Part shown: piece by piece, positions 8,094 to 15,329 of the stretch
Numbering within the stretch: position 1 is the stretch's first letter
Layout of the letters: each line of letters opens with the position of its first letter
Origin: an uncultured Prochlorococcus sp.
GTDB lineage: Bacteria; Cyanobacteriota; Cyanobacteriia; PCC-6307; Cyanobiaceae
Assembly (NCBI GenBank): GCA_902594875.1
Contig: CACJNU010000009.1
Span: 1 to 60,483 of the forward strand
DNA length: 60,483 nucleotides
Reading direction: 5' to 3'
Program-made: the position numbers and the translations under genes
The notes under the pieces: generated by a model
Databases searched by the model: none
The model's input: the letters and a program-made list of their open reading frames with translations, nothing else
What the model was told of the DNA's origin: nothing

Positions 8094-8258
8094 ATGAATT
8101 TAAAAAGATCACCATTCGCAATTCAAGATAAAAATGCAAGAGATCTTGATAATGTAAAAGATTATCCAACAATTGCAGATTTAATGAGAGAACAGAAAGT
8201 TCCACAAGATTGCCCAAATACAGTTCACCATCGTAGAGATTTAGACTCTCTCGGTTAG
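8094..8258 (+). CDS. Small hypothetical protein (54 aa)
   Basis: ATG start, 12 bp after the stop of the 61-aa gene. Polar, with a conserved-looking C terminus (CPNTVHHRRDLDSLG) and no membrane helix. Function unknown. Spacing suggests an operon with 7897-8082. Confidence 0.5.
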   Translation: MNLKRSPFAIQDKNARDLDNVKDYPTIADLMREQKVPQDCPNTVHHRRDLDSLG

Positions 8259-8327
8259 TTTACGTCAATGGCTATTTACTAATTTTTTAAAAATTAACGA
8301 TTATGATTAATGCAAATTGTGATTCAT

Positions 8328-8495
8328 TTATAAGATAATATTTTCTTCCTCAAGTTTTTTTTTAAGCTCTAAAGGCATATATGCAATATCTTTTTTTATT
8401 GCATTTATAGCATCTCTATATTTTTCAGATTCAGCTAAAAGCATTTTTATTAAATTGTATTGGCTTTCAATTTCTTCAGAAGAAAATTTTCCCAT
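8328..8495 (-). CDS. Small helical hypothetical protein (55 aa)
   Basis: ATG at 8495. Almost entirely predicted amphipathic helix (MGKFSSEEIESQYNLIKMLL, then KYRDAINAIKKDIAYMPLEL), with a charged coiled-coil-like pattern. No known family recognised. Confidence 0.45.
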   Translation of the reverse strand: MGKFSSEEIESQYNLIKMLLAESEKYRDAINAIKKDIAYMPLELKKKLEEENIIL

Positions 8496-8555
8496 AAAAA
8501 ATATTTACTACCCTTTTATATTAAATCAAGAGTCAAACACACAAAAGATTAACTA

Positions 8556-8867
8556 TTAATTAGAGGCTGCTGAAATTTCTTTATGGACGGAAAGAAATTC
8601 TTTATCAGTTAGAACTGGTGTAACTTCAATTTCTACGCCAAAATTATCGACCCAGATACTACTCCATTTCCAAATGTTCTGATGGTTTGAAGATTCAACT
8701 ATTGCCCAACCATTAGCTCCCTCTGGATTTACTACTCGATTAAGAACTTTAAACCCCTCAAATTCATCACCTTCGCATCCTCCTTCGACAAAACCCGCAA
8801 AAGCTTCGGCCCCTTGCATATGACTTTCTTGATCTGGAAATTGCCAGTGTACAATGTAAGTTTGCAT
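8556..8867 (-). CDS. DUF3303-like protein
   Basis: 103 aa, ATG start. Strand-helix-strand layout with YIVHWQFPDQESHMQGAEAF at the N terminus and NGWAIVESSNHQNIWKWSSI plus VEIEVTPVLTDKEF near the C terminus, matching the layout of the DUF3303 gene at 4241-4513. The insertion EGGCEGDEFEGF makes it slightly longer. Function of the family is unknown. Confidence 0.65.
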   Translation of the reverse strand: MQTYIVHWQFPDQESHMQGAEAFAGFVEGGCEGDEFEGFKVLNRVVNPEGANGWAIVESSNHQNIWKWSSIWVDNFGVEIEVTPVLTDKEFLSVHKEISAASN

Positions 8868-8991
8868 AAAAAAACTATTTTTTTTTATTATTAATTATTA
8901 AATTTAAAAGTTAAATAAAAAATCTTTAAACACTAATTAAAAAGGGCTTAAGCCTAAAAGGAAAAATAACAAAAAAAAAGACTCTTACGAG

Positions 8992-9158
8992 CCTAGGTGA
9001 TGGGGACTCCTATAATGACAAATTAAACAGAAACAAACAACCCCATCAATAGGTAATTTTAAATACTTACAAACACCATATGTAGTGCTAAGATTTTAAA
9101 AAGGCTGGGTGATGGGGATTATCCCGCTTTTTGATTGGGGCGAAGCTAACGCCTTTTT
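8992..9158 (+). ncRNA. Candidate structured RNA with alternative pairings and terminator
   Basis: CCTAGGTGATGGGG (8992-9005) can pair with CCCCATCAATAGG (9041-9053). A second copy of the GGTGATGGGGA core at 9108-9118 could pair with the same CCCCATCA. Downstream, GGCG/CGCC with a loop of seven bases is followed by eight T (about 9139-9160), resembling an intrinsic terminator. No ORF explains the conservation within the segment. It is unclear whether this is a small RNA, an attenuator or chance; no known cyanobacterial RNA family was recognised. Confidence 0.3.
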
Positions 9159-9335
9159 TTTATGGAAAAATTTACTTTAATCAATAAAGCCAGATCGAGG
9201 ATTAAAGTATTTGAACCTTTTGAAGATAGTTCTAAGAACTCTTCTATGATTATGCAATTTTAATCTCTATGGTTGATTTTTAAGCGATCAAGTAAGCCAG
9301 TTATGAAAGGCTCTAGGGTTGAATCTATCAAATAA

Positions 9336-9407
9336 GCAAGAAACCAACATAAAAAACTTTTAGAGGAAGGGTGGGGAACAACTTATAGATTCAATGGTTT
9401 TTTTTAA
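9336..9407 (+). pseudogene. Decayed tail of a small 'LLEEGW'-type protein
   Basis: The frame reads ARNQHKKLLEEGWGTTYRFN up to the stop at 9405-9407 and resembles the conserved C-terminal helix of several small marine cyanobacterial proteins (compare LYERLLSKGW-like ends and the one at 21475-21744). No intact N terminus can be found upstream in the same frame. Confidence 0.3.
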
Positions 9408-9492
9408 AAAAAATGGTGATTAGGTACTTTACCTAAAATTTGACATTATTAAAAATTAATTGCTAGATAAGCTTCAGAACGGAAGTTTGAAC

Positions 9493-9660
9493 ATGAAAAA
9501 TGACATTTATTCAAATATTAAAGATTCAGATGCTTTGGAAAGTTTTTTTGAATGTATAACTTCTTGTAGCATCAATAGTGAGGGAGTTGATTGCACAACA
9601 GCATGTTATGTAAAACATTTAGAACCAAACAATATCGATTACCCTTTAAAATTTTCATAA
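9493..9660 (+). CDS. Cys-rich microprotein (55 aa)
   Basis: ATG start chosen at 9493; an in-frame TTG at 9460 would add 11 unlikely residues. Four cysteines lie in ECITSCSINSEGVDCTTACY (CX3C...CX3C), suggesting a helical hairpin with two disulfides or a metal site, followed by VKHLEPN. Similar Cys-patterned small proteins are frequent in Prochlorococcus. Function unknown. Confidence 0.6.
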   Translation: MKNDIYSNIKDSDALESFFECITSCSINSEGVDCTTACYVKHLEPNNIDYPLKFS

Positions 9661-9693
9661 GCAAAGCTTATTGATAATTGTTATATTTCATTG

Positions 9694-9807
9694 ATGTTAT
9701 TCCCACCTCCTCAAGTTATTTTTGGTCTATTGCTTTTATCTATAGCTGTAGTTCTTATCTGGGATATTAGATACAATCCTTTTGGAGAAGACGAAGACGG
9801 AATCTAA
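9694..9807 (+). CDS. Microprotein: PPPQ-membrane helix-acidic tail (37 aa)
   Basis: ATG start. Sequence plan: LFPPPQVIFGLLLLSIAVVL as a membrane segment, then WDIRYNPFGEDEDGI, an acidic tail. It follows the Cys-rich gene by 33 bp on the same strand. A clear relative (LPSPQIANGILLISIGII, then FDIKIHHF) is encoded at 50589-50681, which supports both being real. Confidence 0.55.
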   Translation: MLFPPPQVIFGLLLLSIAVVLIWDIRYNPFGEDEDGI

Positions 9808-9810
9808 TCT

Positions 9811-9927
9811 TCAGCCAGGAAGCTGATTTGTTGGTGGTGCGTGAAATTGCCTTTTCTTTCTTTTGAGTCTTTTGTAAGCGACTAAAGAGCCTAATAATAA
9901 CAACGTAATAGCTATTGAGTTAATCAT
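9811..9927 (-). CDS. Small single-pass membrane protein (38 aa)
   Basis: ATG at 9927. MINSIAITLLLLGSLVAYKR forms a membrane helix followed by a basic stretch (LKRKKRQFHAPP). Convergent with the 37-aa gene, with 3 bp between the stops. Function unknown. Confidence 0.45.
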   Translation of the reverse strand: MINSIAITLLLLGSLVAYKRLKRKKRQFHAPPTNQLPG

Positions 9928-10105
9928 ATCGTTTAGTTTTATATATATAAAAACAAATATGTTCAAAATATCAATGACTAAAGTTATTTTTTCAAAAAGT
10001 GATGAATTATGGACTAATTTTCAATATTTAGCTTTTTTATTAGGTACCTAAAACAACCAAAAGAAAATGCTTATCTGCCCAAAGGTAATTGCTATTCAAT
10101 AAGAA

Positions 10106-10210
10106 TCACTTTTTCTTATTTCTCATTTGATATTGCAGAACAGCTTTTAGATGTTTTACTTCTTTTTCTAAAGTCTCAATTCTTTTTTCTATTTCTCCAT
10201 TAGTTGCCAT
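10106..10210 (-). CDS. Coiled-coil microprotein (34 aa)
   Basis: ATG at 10210. MATNGEIEKRIETLEKEVKH and LKAVLQYQMR show heptad-like spacing of Ile/Leu/Val, so it may form a short coiled coil. Too small for family assignment. Confidence 0.4.
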   Translation of the reverse strand: MATNGEIEKRIETLEKEVKHLKAVLQYQMRNKKK

Positions 10211-10355
10211 ATTTTTTAGAGATAAACTTCTTGATATTTATACTATTAAAAAAGCGACTTGTTACTCATGGTAAATGTCTAATAAGTAATAGAACCTATT
10301 GATGTACATAATCTCTCTAGATAAATTATGCAAAGTATAAATTTAGGGGTAATTT

Positions 10356-10499
10356 ATGAGTGGGGATTATGAGACATTAGAAATAAATCAACCTAAAATT
10401 AGATATTTTCAGAAAAGATCCGAAAATAATACAGAATGGTTAGATGAATTAATCAACCAAATTGAAGATATGAAAAACAATATATCCAAATCTGCCTAA
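10356..10499 (+). CDS. Small soluble hypothetical protein (47 aa), first gene of a tight operon
   Basis: ATG start preceded by TTAGGGG at 10343-10349, a good ribosome binding site. Acidic; the C-terminal half is helical (EWLDELINQIEDMKNNI). Its stop overlaps the next ATG as TAATG. Function unknown. Confidence 0.5.
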   Translation: MSGDYETLEINQPKIRYFQKRSENNTEWLDELINQIEDMKNNISKSA

Positions 10500-10615
10500 T
10501 GACAGAAAAAGAGTTGAAGGAATTAGAGAAATTTGCAAAAGAAAATGGATACAATGACGAGCTAAAAGATATATATTTAAGGGAAGTTATTGACAGAAAT
10601 AAAGAATACGAATGA
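10499..10615 (+). CDS. Small soluble hypothetical protein (38 aa)
   Basis: ATG overlaps the upstream stop by one base; its own stop overlaps the next ATG as ATGA. The protein is charged and helical (MTEKELKELEKFAKENGYND). The overlaps at both ends support translational coupling and therefore a real gene. Function unknown. Confidence 0.5.
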   Translation: MTEKELKELEKFAKENGYNDELKDIYLREVIDRNKEYE

Positions 10616-10830
10616 GATCAAATTTTCGACTAGCTACAAACATTCTTTTAGTTATTGGTACTTTTGCTATCGCTTTAAAGATTGCTCCAATAGCAACGGT
10701 ATATCAGGAAAAAAATTTATGTATTAAATATTTAAAACATCAAATAGATCGAGACAAACTTATTAAAAGACTAAAAATAGTTAAGCAAGCAAATCCATCT
10801 AGTATTTGTGACTCTATCCTTAAAAGTTAA
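10612..10830 (+). CDS. Membrane-anchored or exported hypothetical protein (72 aa)
   Basis: ATG start overlapping the upstream stop by four bases. An N-terminal hydrophobic helix (LATNILLVIGTFAIALKIAP) is a membrane anchor or signal peptide. The remaining 45 residues are basic, with two Cys (NLCIKYL, SSICDSI) that could form a disulfide outside the cytoplasm. The next gene starts 2 bp after the stop. Confidence 0.55.
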   Translation: MRSNFRLATNILLVIGTFAIALKIAPIATVYQEKNLCIKYLKHQIDRDKLIKRLKIVKQANPSSICDSILKS

Positions 10831-10832
10831 AA

Positions 10833-11286
10833 ATGAAGATTAAGTCCTTTACCCCCTTAATTGCGGTCTTTGGTACTTCATTTCTGATCACTATTACATT
10901 GCTTAAAAGTTTCCAAATTTTTATGGGGATATCAATTTGTCTTTTAGCGATGCTTAAGATTATGGATATTGAAGCTTTTGGAACAAGTTTTAAAAAATAT
11001 GATTTAATATCCTCTCAATCTTGATAGCTGGATATATATTTATCCTTTTTTTGAATTAATAATTGGGATAAGTTTTCTAAATTCTTCCCCACCTTCTCTA
11101 ATTATTTTTATTGCTCTAGTTTTAGGAATTTCTGGAATGATTTCAGTATTTAAGGCCGTTTATTTGGATAAATTAAAATTAAATTGTGCATGTATCGGTG
11201 GATATGCAAAAACTCCTTTGGGAATTATTAGTTTTATCGAAAATCTTTTAATGGCAATCATGAGTGTCTTGATTTTGATTCAGTAG
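10833..11286 (+). pseudogene. MauE/DoxX-like membrane protein, interrupted by a 1-nt frameshift
   Basis: The first frame (10833-11024) encodes three membrane-like segments ending FKKYDLISSQS and a TGA. The frame shifted by one base (from 11020) continues directly with SWIYIYPFFELIIGISFLN, further helices and CACIGGYAKTPLGIISFIEN to the TAG at 11284-11286. Joined, the ~150-aa protein has the MauE-like pattern: FxxY..., YPFxEL, and a Cys-x-Cys loop followed by a last helix. A single inserted T in CAATCTTGATAGC explains the break. MauE-like proteins are linked to thiol/disulfide handling in the membrane. Could be true decay or a sequencing error. Confidence 0.65.
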
Positions 11287-11344
11287 CACTTTTATAAATT
11301 TTCATTTATTGTTGAATCATATTAAATTAATAGTCTTAATTTGT

Positions 11345-11863
11345 ATGGCAATTAAGAAAGTATTTATTAAAACCAGATTTTTAAATTATCTAATCTCTTC
11401 TGGAATGCTTTTTGCAAATACAATTAACATTCATAGAATTAGTGCAGCAACGCAAGAAAATATAAATATCCCAAAAGTTTTTTCTTACAGATCAGCATCA
11501 TGTGGTTGTTGCAAAAAATGGATCAATCATTTAAGAGATAATGGATTAGTAGTTGTTGATAATCTAGTTGAAGATGTTTCAGTAATTAAAAACCAATATC
11601 AAATTCCCAATAATCTAAGATCATGTCACTCTGCTCAAATAAATAACTATACGATTGAAGGACATGTCCCGATTCAATCAATCAACAAACTTTTTAGAGA
11701 AAAACCAAATATTAATGGGATAGCAGTTCCGGGCATGCCTATTGGCTCTCCAGGGATGGAAATGCACTCTCACGAATCGCACTCTCATGATTATGTGAAC
11801 TACAAAGTAGTTTCATTTAGTAAAACTGGCAAAACAAAAATTTTTGATAAAATCTCTCCTTAA
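11345..11863 (+). CDS. DUF411 family exported metal-binding protein (CopG-like)
   Basis: 172 aa from the ATG at 11345 (an upstream in-frame TTG at 11309 is less likely). A hydrophobic N terminus (about residues 10-28) suggests export. The DUF411 core follows: YRSASCGCCKKW (CxCC motif), LRSCHSAQINNYTIEGHVP and AVPGMPIGSPGME, the conserved blocks. The C-terminal side is His-rich (MHSHESHSHDY). The DUF411 protein CopG of copper-resistance systems binds a Cys-bridged copper cluster; copper is therefore the leading guess. Neighbouring DUF3721, MauE-like and PepSY genes support a periplasmic metal/thiol role. Confidence 0.85.
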   Translation: MAIKKVFIKTRFLNYLISSGMLFANTINIHRISAATQENINIPKVFSYRSASCGCCKKWINHLRDNGLVVVDNLVEDVSVIKNQYQIPNNLRSCHSAQINNYTIEGHVPIQSINKLFREKPNINGIAVPGMPIGSPGMEMHSHESHSHDYVNYKVVSFSKTGKTKIFDKISP

Positions 11864-11884
11864 TACAAATACTTATTTGAAATA

Positions 11885-12106
11885 ATGCATATTTTTCTTA
11901 GAAATTTTAATTTTTTTATTTTTTTATTTTCCTTATCTCTTAATTTCAATAGTTATTCGCATGCACATATGAGGGGTAGATTTCTCTCTGAAAAGGAAGC
12001 CGAAAATAGATCTTTAGAACTTGGTTGCGAAGGAATACATAAAAATCAAGATAAATGGATGCCATGCAAAAACGAGAAAGAATTACATATCTTTTTAAGG
12101 AAATAA
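11885..12106 (+). CDS. Secreted DUF3721 domain protein
   Basis: 73 aa. N-terminal signal peptide (FNFFIFLFSLSLNFNSYSHA), then a short mature protein with the DUF3721 pattern: SEKEAENRSLELGCEGIHKN and DKWMPCKNEKELH. The two Cys (LGC, MPC) and a His are conserved in this family, suggesting metal or disulfide chemistry outside the cytoplasm. It lies 21 bp after the DUF411 gene and its stop abuts the ATG of the next one. Confidence 0.75.
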   Translation: MHIFLRNFNFFIFLFSLSLNFNSYSHAHMRGRFLSEKEAENRSLELGCEGIHKNQDKWMPCKNEKELHIFLRK

Positions 12107-12367
12107 ATGGAAAAATTAAAAACAAATCAAAGAAAAATTCACAGAAAAATAACCGCAATTGCAGCAATCCCCTTACTAATTACTATTGTATCTGGGACTA
12201 TTTATAGTATTCTTCAACCATTAGGAGTAGATGCTTTTTGGTTAATAAAATGGCATACGGGTAATTTTAGCATTATTAATTTGCAACCTTTTTACTCGAT
12301 ATTTCTTGGTATAGCTTCAATAATCTCAATAATATCTGGCGTTAAACTTTTACAAAAAAAATCTTAG
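12107..12367 (+). CDS. PepSY-associated transmembrane-type protein (86 aa)
   Basis: ATG immediately after the DUF3721 stop. Pattern RKIHRKITAIAAIPLLITIV with SGTIYSIL (first helix), then KWHTGNF and a second helix (FYSIFLGIASIISIISGVKL). The basic IHRKI start and the HTGxF motif are typical of PepSY-TM proteins, which in iron- and copper-linked operons may act in metal reduction or transport. Last gene of the run. Confidence 0.65.
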   Translation: MEKLKTNQRKIHRKITAIAAIPLLITIVSGTIYSILQPLGVDAFWLIKWHTGNFSIINLQPFYSIFLGIASIISIISGVKLLQKKS

Positions 12368-12395
12368 ATATATTCTAAGCCAAGCCAAAATCTAA

Positions 12396-12593
12396 CTAAT
12401 TAATACTATTTGCGCCTCCACTTACTAAGAAAATTATCGCTCCTAGTGCCATTGTTGCTACACCCATGTAAGGGTATTTCTTAATTCTTGATTTAGTAAT
12501 TGGAAGCCATGAAAAGTATCTATCAGATTTATTTAATTCATTTTTTTTTCTAGGTGGCAATCCTAATTCTTCTCTTCTTTTAGCTTCGCCCAT
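12396..12593 (-). CDS. DUF2839 family protein
   Basis: 65 aa, ATG start. N terminus MGEAKRREELGLPPRKK is the DUF2839 signature; a C-terminal membrane helix (YMGVATMALGAIIFLVSGG) follows. The family is confined to cyanobacteria and chloroplast relatives and its role is unknown. A second copy is at 14799-15014. Confidence 0.85.
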   Translation of the reverse strand: MGEAKRREELGLPPRKKNELNKSDRYFSWLPITKSRIKKYPYMGVATMALGAIIFLVSGGANSIN

Positions 12594-12699
12594 AATCTTA
12601 AATTAGTTAATGTATCAATATTAAAAATTATGTTCTATACCTGCGAGTTAACTTTATTAAACACAGAGGTCCTTTATAAATAAACAAATTATTTAAAAT

Positions 12700-12846
12700 T
12701 TATTTAGCCTTCTTTAAATATAGATTCTTTGTATTGGCCTGATCTGATGTAAATAACAAAATCAAGATAGTTCCAACTAGAAATGAAAAAATCATTGTCA
12801 AACCAACAACTTCAACCATTTCACTAGGCAGATAATTTAGAAACAT
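12700..12846 (-). CDS. Small membrane protein (48 aa)
   Basis: ATG at 12846. A single long hydrophobic helix (VVGLTMIFSFLVGTILILLF) is followed by a short polar C terminus (TSDQANTKNLYLKKAK). No family recognised. Confidence 0.45.
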   Translation of the reverse strand: MFLNYLPSEMVEVVGLTMIFSFLVGTILILLFTSDQANTKNLYLKKAK

Positions 12847-13000
12847 AATCAATAGATCTCATATCTTAAACTTAGCAATTGTATTTTTTATGTAAAGTAA
12901 GTATTCCTCCTTAAATTTCGAAAAGAACTTTCTGAGACTTTTTAATCTTAAATTATTTTTATTTGCGGGATAAATTTAGTTCTAGTCGATCACAACTTTC

Positions 13001-13291
13001 TTACTTAGCTATTCCTATTTTCTTAAGCAATTTTAGGTAAGGCAAGGCCCAATTACCAAAGGTAAAAGAAATTGTCGTATTTTTTGTAGTTGGTAATAAT
13101 GTTTTAGAACGTGTAGAGGCTAATTTAGAAAATATCTTAATAGTCTCTGCTTCTATATTATCCATATACAATTTTTTTTGAACACCTCGATCTTTCTTTT
13201 GGGGCAAATAATTTTCTATAAACCATAAAACTTGATCTAAATTTGATTTATTGGGTGAGGTTTTAATTTGTTTATTTTTCTCTTTAAACAT
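13001..13291 (-). CDS. Hypothetical protein (96 aa)
   Basis: ATG start. Basic N terminus, a helix (LDQVLWFIENYLPQKKDRG), Ser/Thr-rich middle (KTLLPTTKNTTISFTFGNW) and a short C-terminal helix. No membrane segment clear, no recognised motif. Upstream and downstream stretches are AT-rich and empty. Confidence 0.45.
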   Translation of the reverse strand: MFKEKNKQIKTSPNKSNLDQVLWFIENYLPQKKDRGVQKKLYMDNIEAETIKIFSKLASTRSKTLLPTTKNTTISFTFGNWALPYLKLLKKIGIAK

Positions 13292-13430
13292 ATTTTTTTA
13301 CCTCTTAATTACTGAATTAAATTTGCCATTTATATAATTTAAATCAATAGTAAAAGCATCAAAATTATGTTGTTTTTAATAATCGATAATCGAAAAAATA
13401 AATTAATAATTACTTTGTTTTATAAAAATA

Positions 13431-13457
13431 AAAAAAGAGAGGGCTAAAACCCCCTCT
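13431..13457 (-). terminator. Intrinsic terminator for the minus-strand gene at 13483-13653
   Basis: AGAGGG (13438-13443) pairs with CCCTCT (13452-13457), with an eight-base loop. On the minus strand the stem is followed by a U-run (A-run at 13431-13436 on plus). Confidence 0.75.
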
Positions 13458-13482
13458 TAATTGATCAGTTTCAAAAAAGAAT

Positions 13483-13653
13483 TTAATTTTTTGAGTCTTT
13501 CAATTTCATTTCTTTTTGTGTTTTTCTGATTCTTTCTTCAAAGACGGATCTTCTGTATGGAGTAACTTCTCCACTTTTAGTAGCCAAAAGTTGGGCTTCG
13601 TATAGCCTATTGGCTCTTTTGATTTTTTCTCTTATTTGTAAGAGGTTATTCAT
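13483..13653 (-). CDS. Small basic helical protein (56 aa)
   Basis: ATG at 13653; a good terminator lies just downstream. MNNLLQIREKIKRANRLYEA, a TPYRRSVFEE centre and a basic C terminus (RIRKTQKEMKLKDSKN). Basic and helical throughout; nucleic-acid binding is possible but not shown. No family recognised. Confidence 0.55.
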   Translation of the reverse strand: MNNLLQIREKIKRANRLYEAQLLATKSGEVTPYRRSVFEERIRKTQKEMKLKDSKN

Positions 13654-13842
13654 TGTCTTTTGCAGTTAATGAGAATCCCGTTCCCTACTCCCATTTCATG
13701 CGTCCAGAGATATAAACTTGGATGAACGTTAGTGAACGATAACATCTCTAAAAAAATTCCGCGAGAGTAATTTTTACTAAATTTTTCTCAAAACAATAAA
13801 TATTGAGTAGATAGTATAAATAAGGTTTTAATATTTCCTAAA

Positions 13843-14118
13843 TTAGGATAAGAAAATTGTTTGTGACCCATCATTATTATCTTGAATCACTATTTTTTTA
13901 TTTGGGAAAATATCTGATAATATTCTTTTCAAATTTGAATTATCTGAAGGAATTATATTACTCGTATTTTTTGAATTAATTTTCCAATTTTCATCTACAA
14001 ATAGCTCTTTATCTTTATCTTTTTCATTCTCCAGTGATGTCTTATTTAGAATCTTAAGTAACAGTTCTGAATCATAATCCTTAAATTCTTCAGGGCCCTC
14101 TTTTAAATTTTTAATCAT
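13843..14118 (-). CDS. Hypothetical acidic protein (91 aa)
   Basis: ATG start. Highly charged, with a Lys/Glu/Asp-rich middle (LENEKDKDKELFVDENW) and a C-terminal strand-like part (KKIVIQDNNDGSQTIFLS). No recognised domain or membrane helix. Confidence 0.45.
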   Translation of the reverse strand: MIKNLKEGPEEFKDYDSELLLKILNKTSLENEKDKDKELFVDENWKINSKNTSNIIPSDNSNLKRILSDIFPNKKIVIQDNNDGSQTIFLS

Positions 14119-14343
14119 TATTTAGAAATCTAATGTTTCTAAATCTTGCATAAGAAATTTGAAGAATACAAGGTATTAATTACCTAAAAATTTCTCTTAG
14201 GATAAAAAATTCGGATGAAATTAAAATAATTTTCTTTAGAAAATTTAATTCCAAAATAGCTAAAGAATGATATTTAAAAAGATTAATTAATCATTTACAC
14301 CATTTATTTACTTGTTAGGTTGCAATAAAGGGATTCAGAAAAG

Positions 14344-14475
14344 ATGTCAAGAGTAATTAACAAAAAAATTAGACTTTTAAGATGGTTAAACTCAGGCATG
14401 ATACTACCATTTATCATTATGGCTGCATCCTCATCAATCATTCTTTATGGTGTTTTATTTTTCCTAATAAAATAG
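14344..14475 (+). CDS. Small membrane protein (43 aa)
   Basis: ATG start. Basic N terminus (SRVINKKIRLLRWLNSG) followed by one membrane helix (ILPFIIMAASSSIILYGVLF). Convergent with the next minus-strand gene. Function unknown. Confidence 0.45.
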   Translation: MSRVINKKIRLLRWLNSGMILPFIIMAASSSIILYGVLFFLIK

Positions 14476-14484
14476 CTTTATCAT

Positions 14485-14619
14485 TTAAGCAGCTAAGTTT
14501 TCCTCAGATTTAGACATAATTATTGCAGCTTTTTTTAATAAACTAACTACTTCTTTTCTTCCAACTGCATTATCCGCTTGATGAATTATTTCATCATATT
14601 TTTTATTTATTTTTTTCAT
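14485..14619 (-). CDS. Small helical protein (44 aa)
   Basis: ATG at 14619. KKINKKYDEIIHQADNAVGR then KEVVSLLKKAAIIMSKSEEN. Two short helices; no membrane segment. No family recognised. Confidence 0.45.
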   Translation of the reverse strand: MKKINKKYDEIIHQADNAVGRKEVVSLLKKAAIIMSKSEENLAA

Positions 14620-14798
14620 AAATAGTTTTAATTTAATCTAAAATTTCAACACCCTATGATGGTGTCAATCGTAAATAATTCTCATATATTATTTCTTTGA
14701 TTATTTTTTCACAATAAAAATTAATCATTTATTATCCTTCAAGTTTTTTATTGATGATGCCAAAAAATCATAAATATCAAAATTAATTATCCTTTGAA

Positions 14799-15014
14799 TT
14801 AAGCTACATTGAAGGATTTAAAAACATAAAATAAACCTCCTATTAGGATCAATATTGCAGCTCCATAAAAAAGAAAAGGGATAATTGGATATTTATACAA
14901 AGTAGACCTTACTTTTTGTTGTATGGCTTTTTTATCAAGTTGAGGCAACTTTATATCTTCAGTTTTTTCTCTAGGCGGAATGCCTAAATTTTTTCTTCTC
15001 TTTGCCTCTCCCAT
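14799..15014 (-). CDS. DUF2839 family protein, second copy
   Basis: Start placed at the ATG of MGEAKRRKNLGIPPREK (15014), the family signature; an upstream ATG at 15041 is in frame but adds nine unrelated residues. 71 aa. The C-terminal helix is IPFLFYGAAILILIGGLFYV. The two DUF2839 copies in this window differ in the linker. Function of the family is unknown. Confidence 0.85.
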   Translation of the reverse strand: MGEAKRRKNLGIPPREKTEDIKLPQLDKKAIQQKVRSTLYKYPIIPFLFYGAAILILIGGLFYVFKSFNVA

Positions 15015-15016
15015 AA

Positions 15017-15247
15017 TTAAAAATGAGGTATTCCCATACATTTTAAATAATTGTTATCAGCTAAATCTAAAACTTGATTCCATTCTTCATGAGATGTTTC
15101 CAAATTATTTTTAAAATCTTTTTCAAATTTAAGGATACATCTTTTTTCTATATTTTCTGGAGAATTATAATTTCTTAAAAAAGAAACACTCAAATACGAT
15201 AATGATGAAAAAACTACAATTATTTTAGCCATCCTAAAATTGTTCAT
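15017..15247 (-). CDS. Exported or membrane-anchored hypothetical protein (76 aa)
   Basis: ATG start. A hydrophobic N terminus (AKIIVVFSSLSYLSVSFL) suggests a signal peptide or anchor. The mature part has two Cys (EKRCILKF, LKCMGIP) that could pair, and a helix (HEEWNQVLDLADNNYL). Stop lies 2 bp before the DUF2839 start, suggesting co-transcription. Confidence 0.5.
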   Translation of the reverse strand: MNNFRMAKIIVVFSSLSYLSVSFLRNYNSPENIEKRCILKFEKDFKNNLETSHEEWNQVLDLADNNYLKCMGIPHF

Positions 15248-15329
15248 ATCTTAGATGATATTGCCTTATAAATAAATAAGGTACCTGTTAGTTTTATAAT
15301 TAATTTAATCTATTAAAAACAATTATCAA

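Noticed and set aside
9162..9263. 33-codon plus-strand ORF after the hairpin
   Set aside because: No conserved pattern, no ribosome binding site and directly behind the T-run.
9959..10051. 30-codon ORF (MFKISMTKVIFSKSDELWTN...)
   Set aside because: Could be a truncated start of a DUF3764-like gene, but no continuation exists; too weak to list as a gene.
13712..13742. Repeated GAACG-TTAGTGAACGATAAC words upstream of the 56-aa gene
   Set aside because: Only one short repeat and no known operator match; could be chance in AT-rich DNA.
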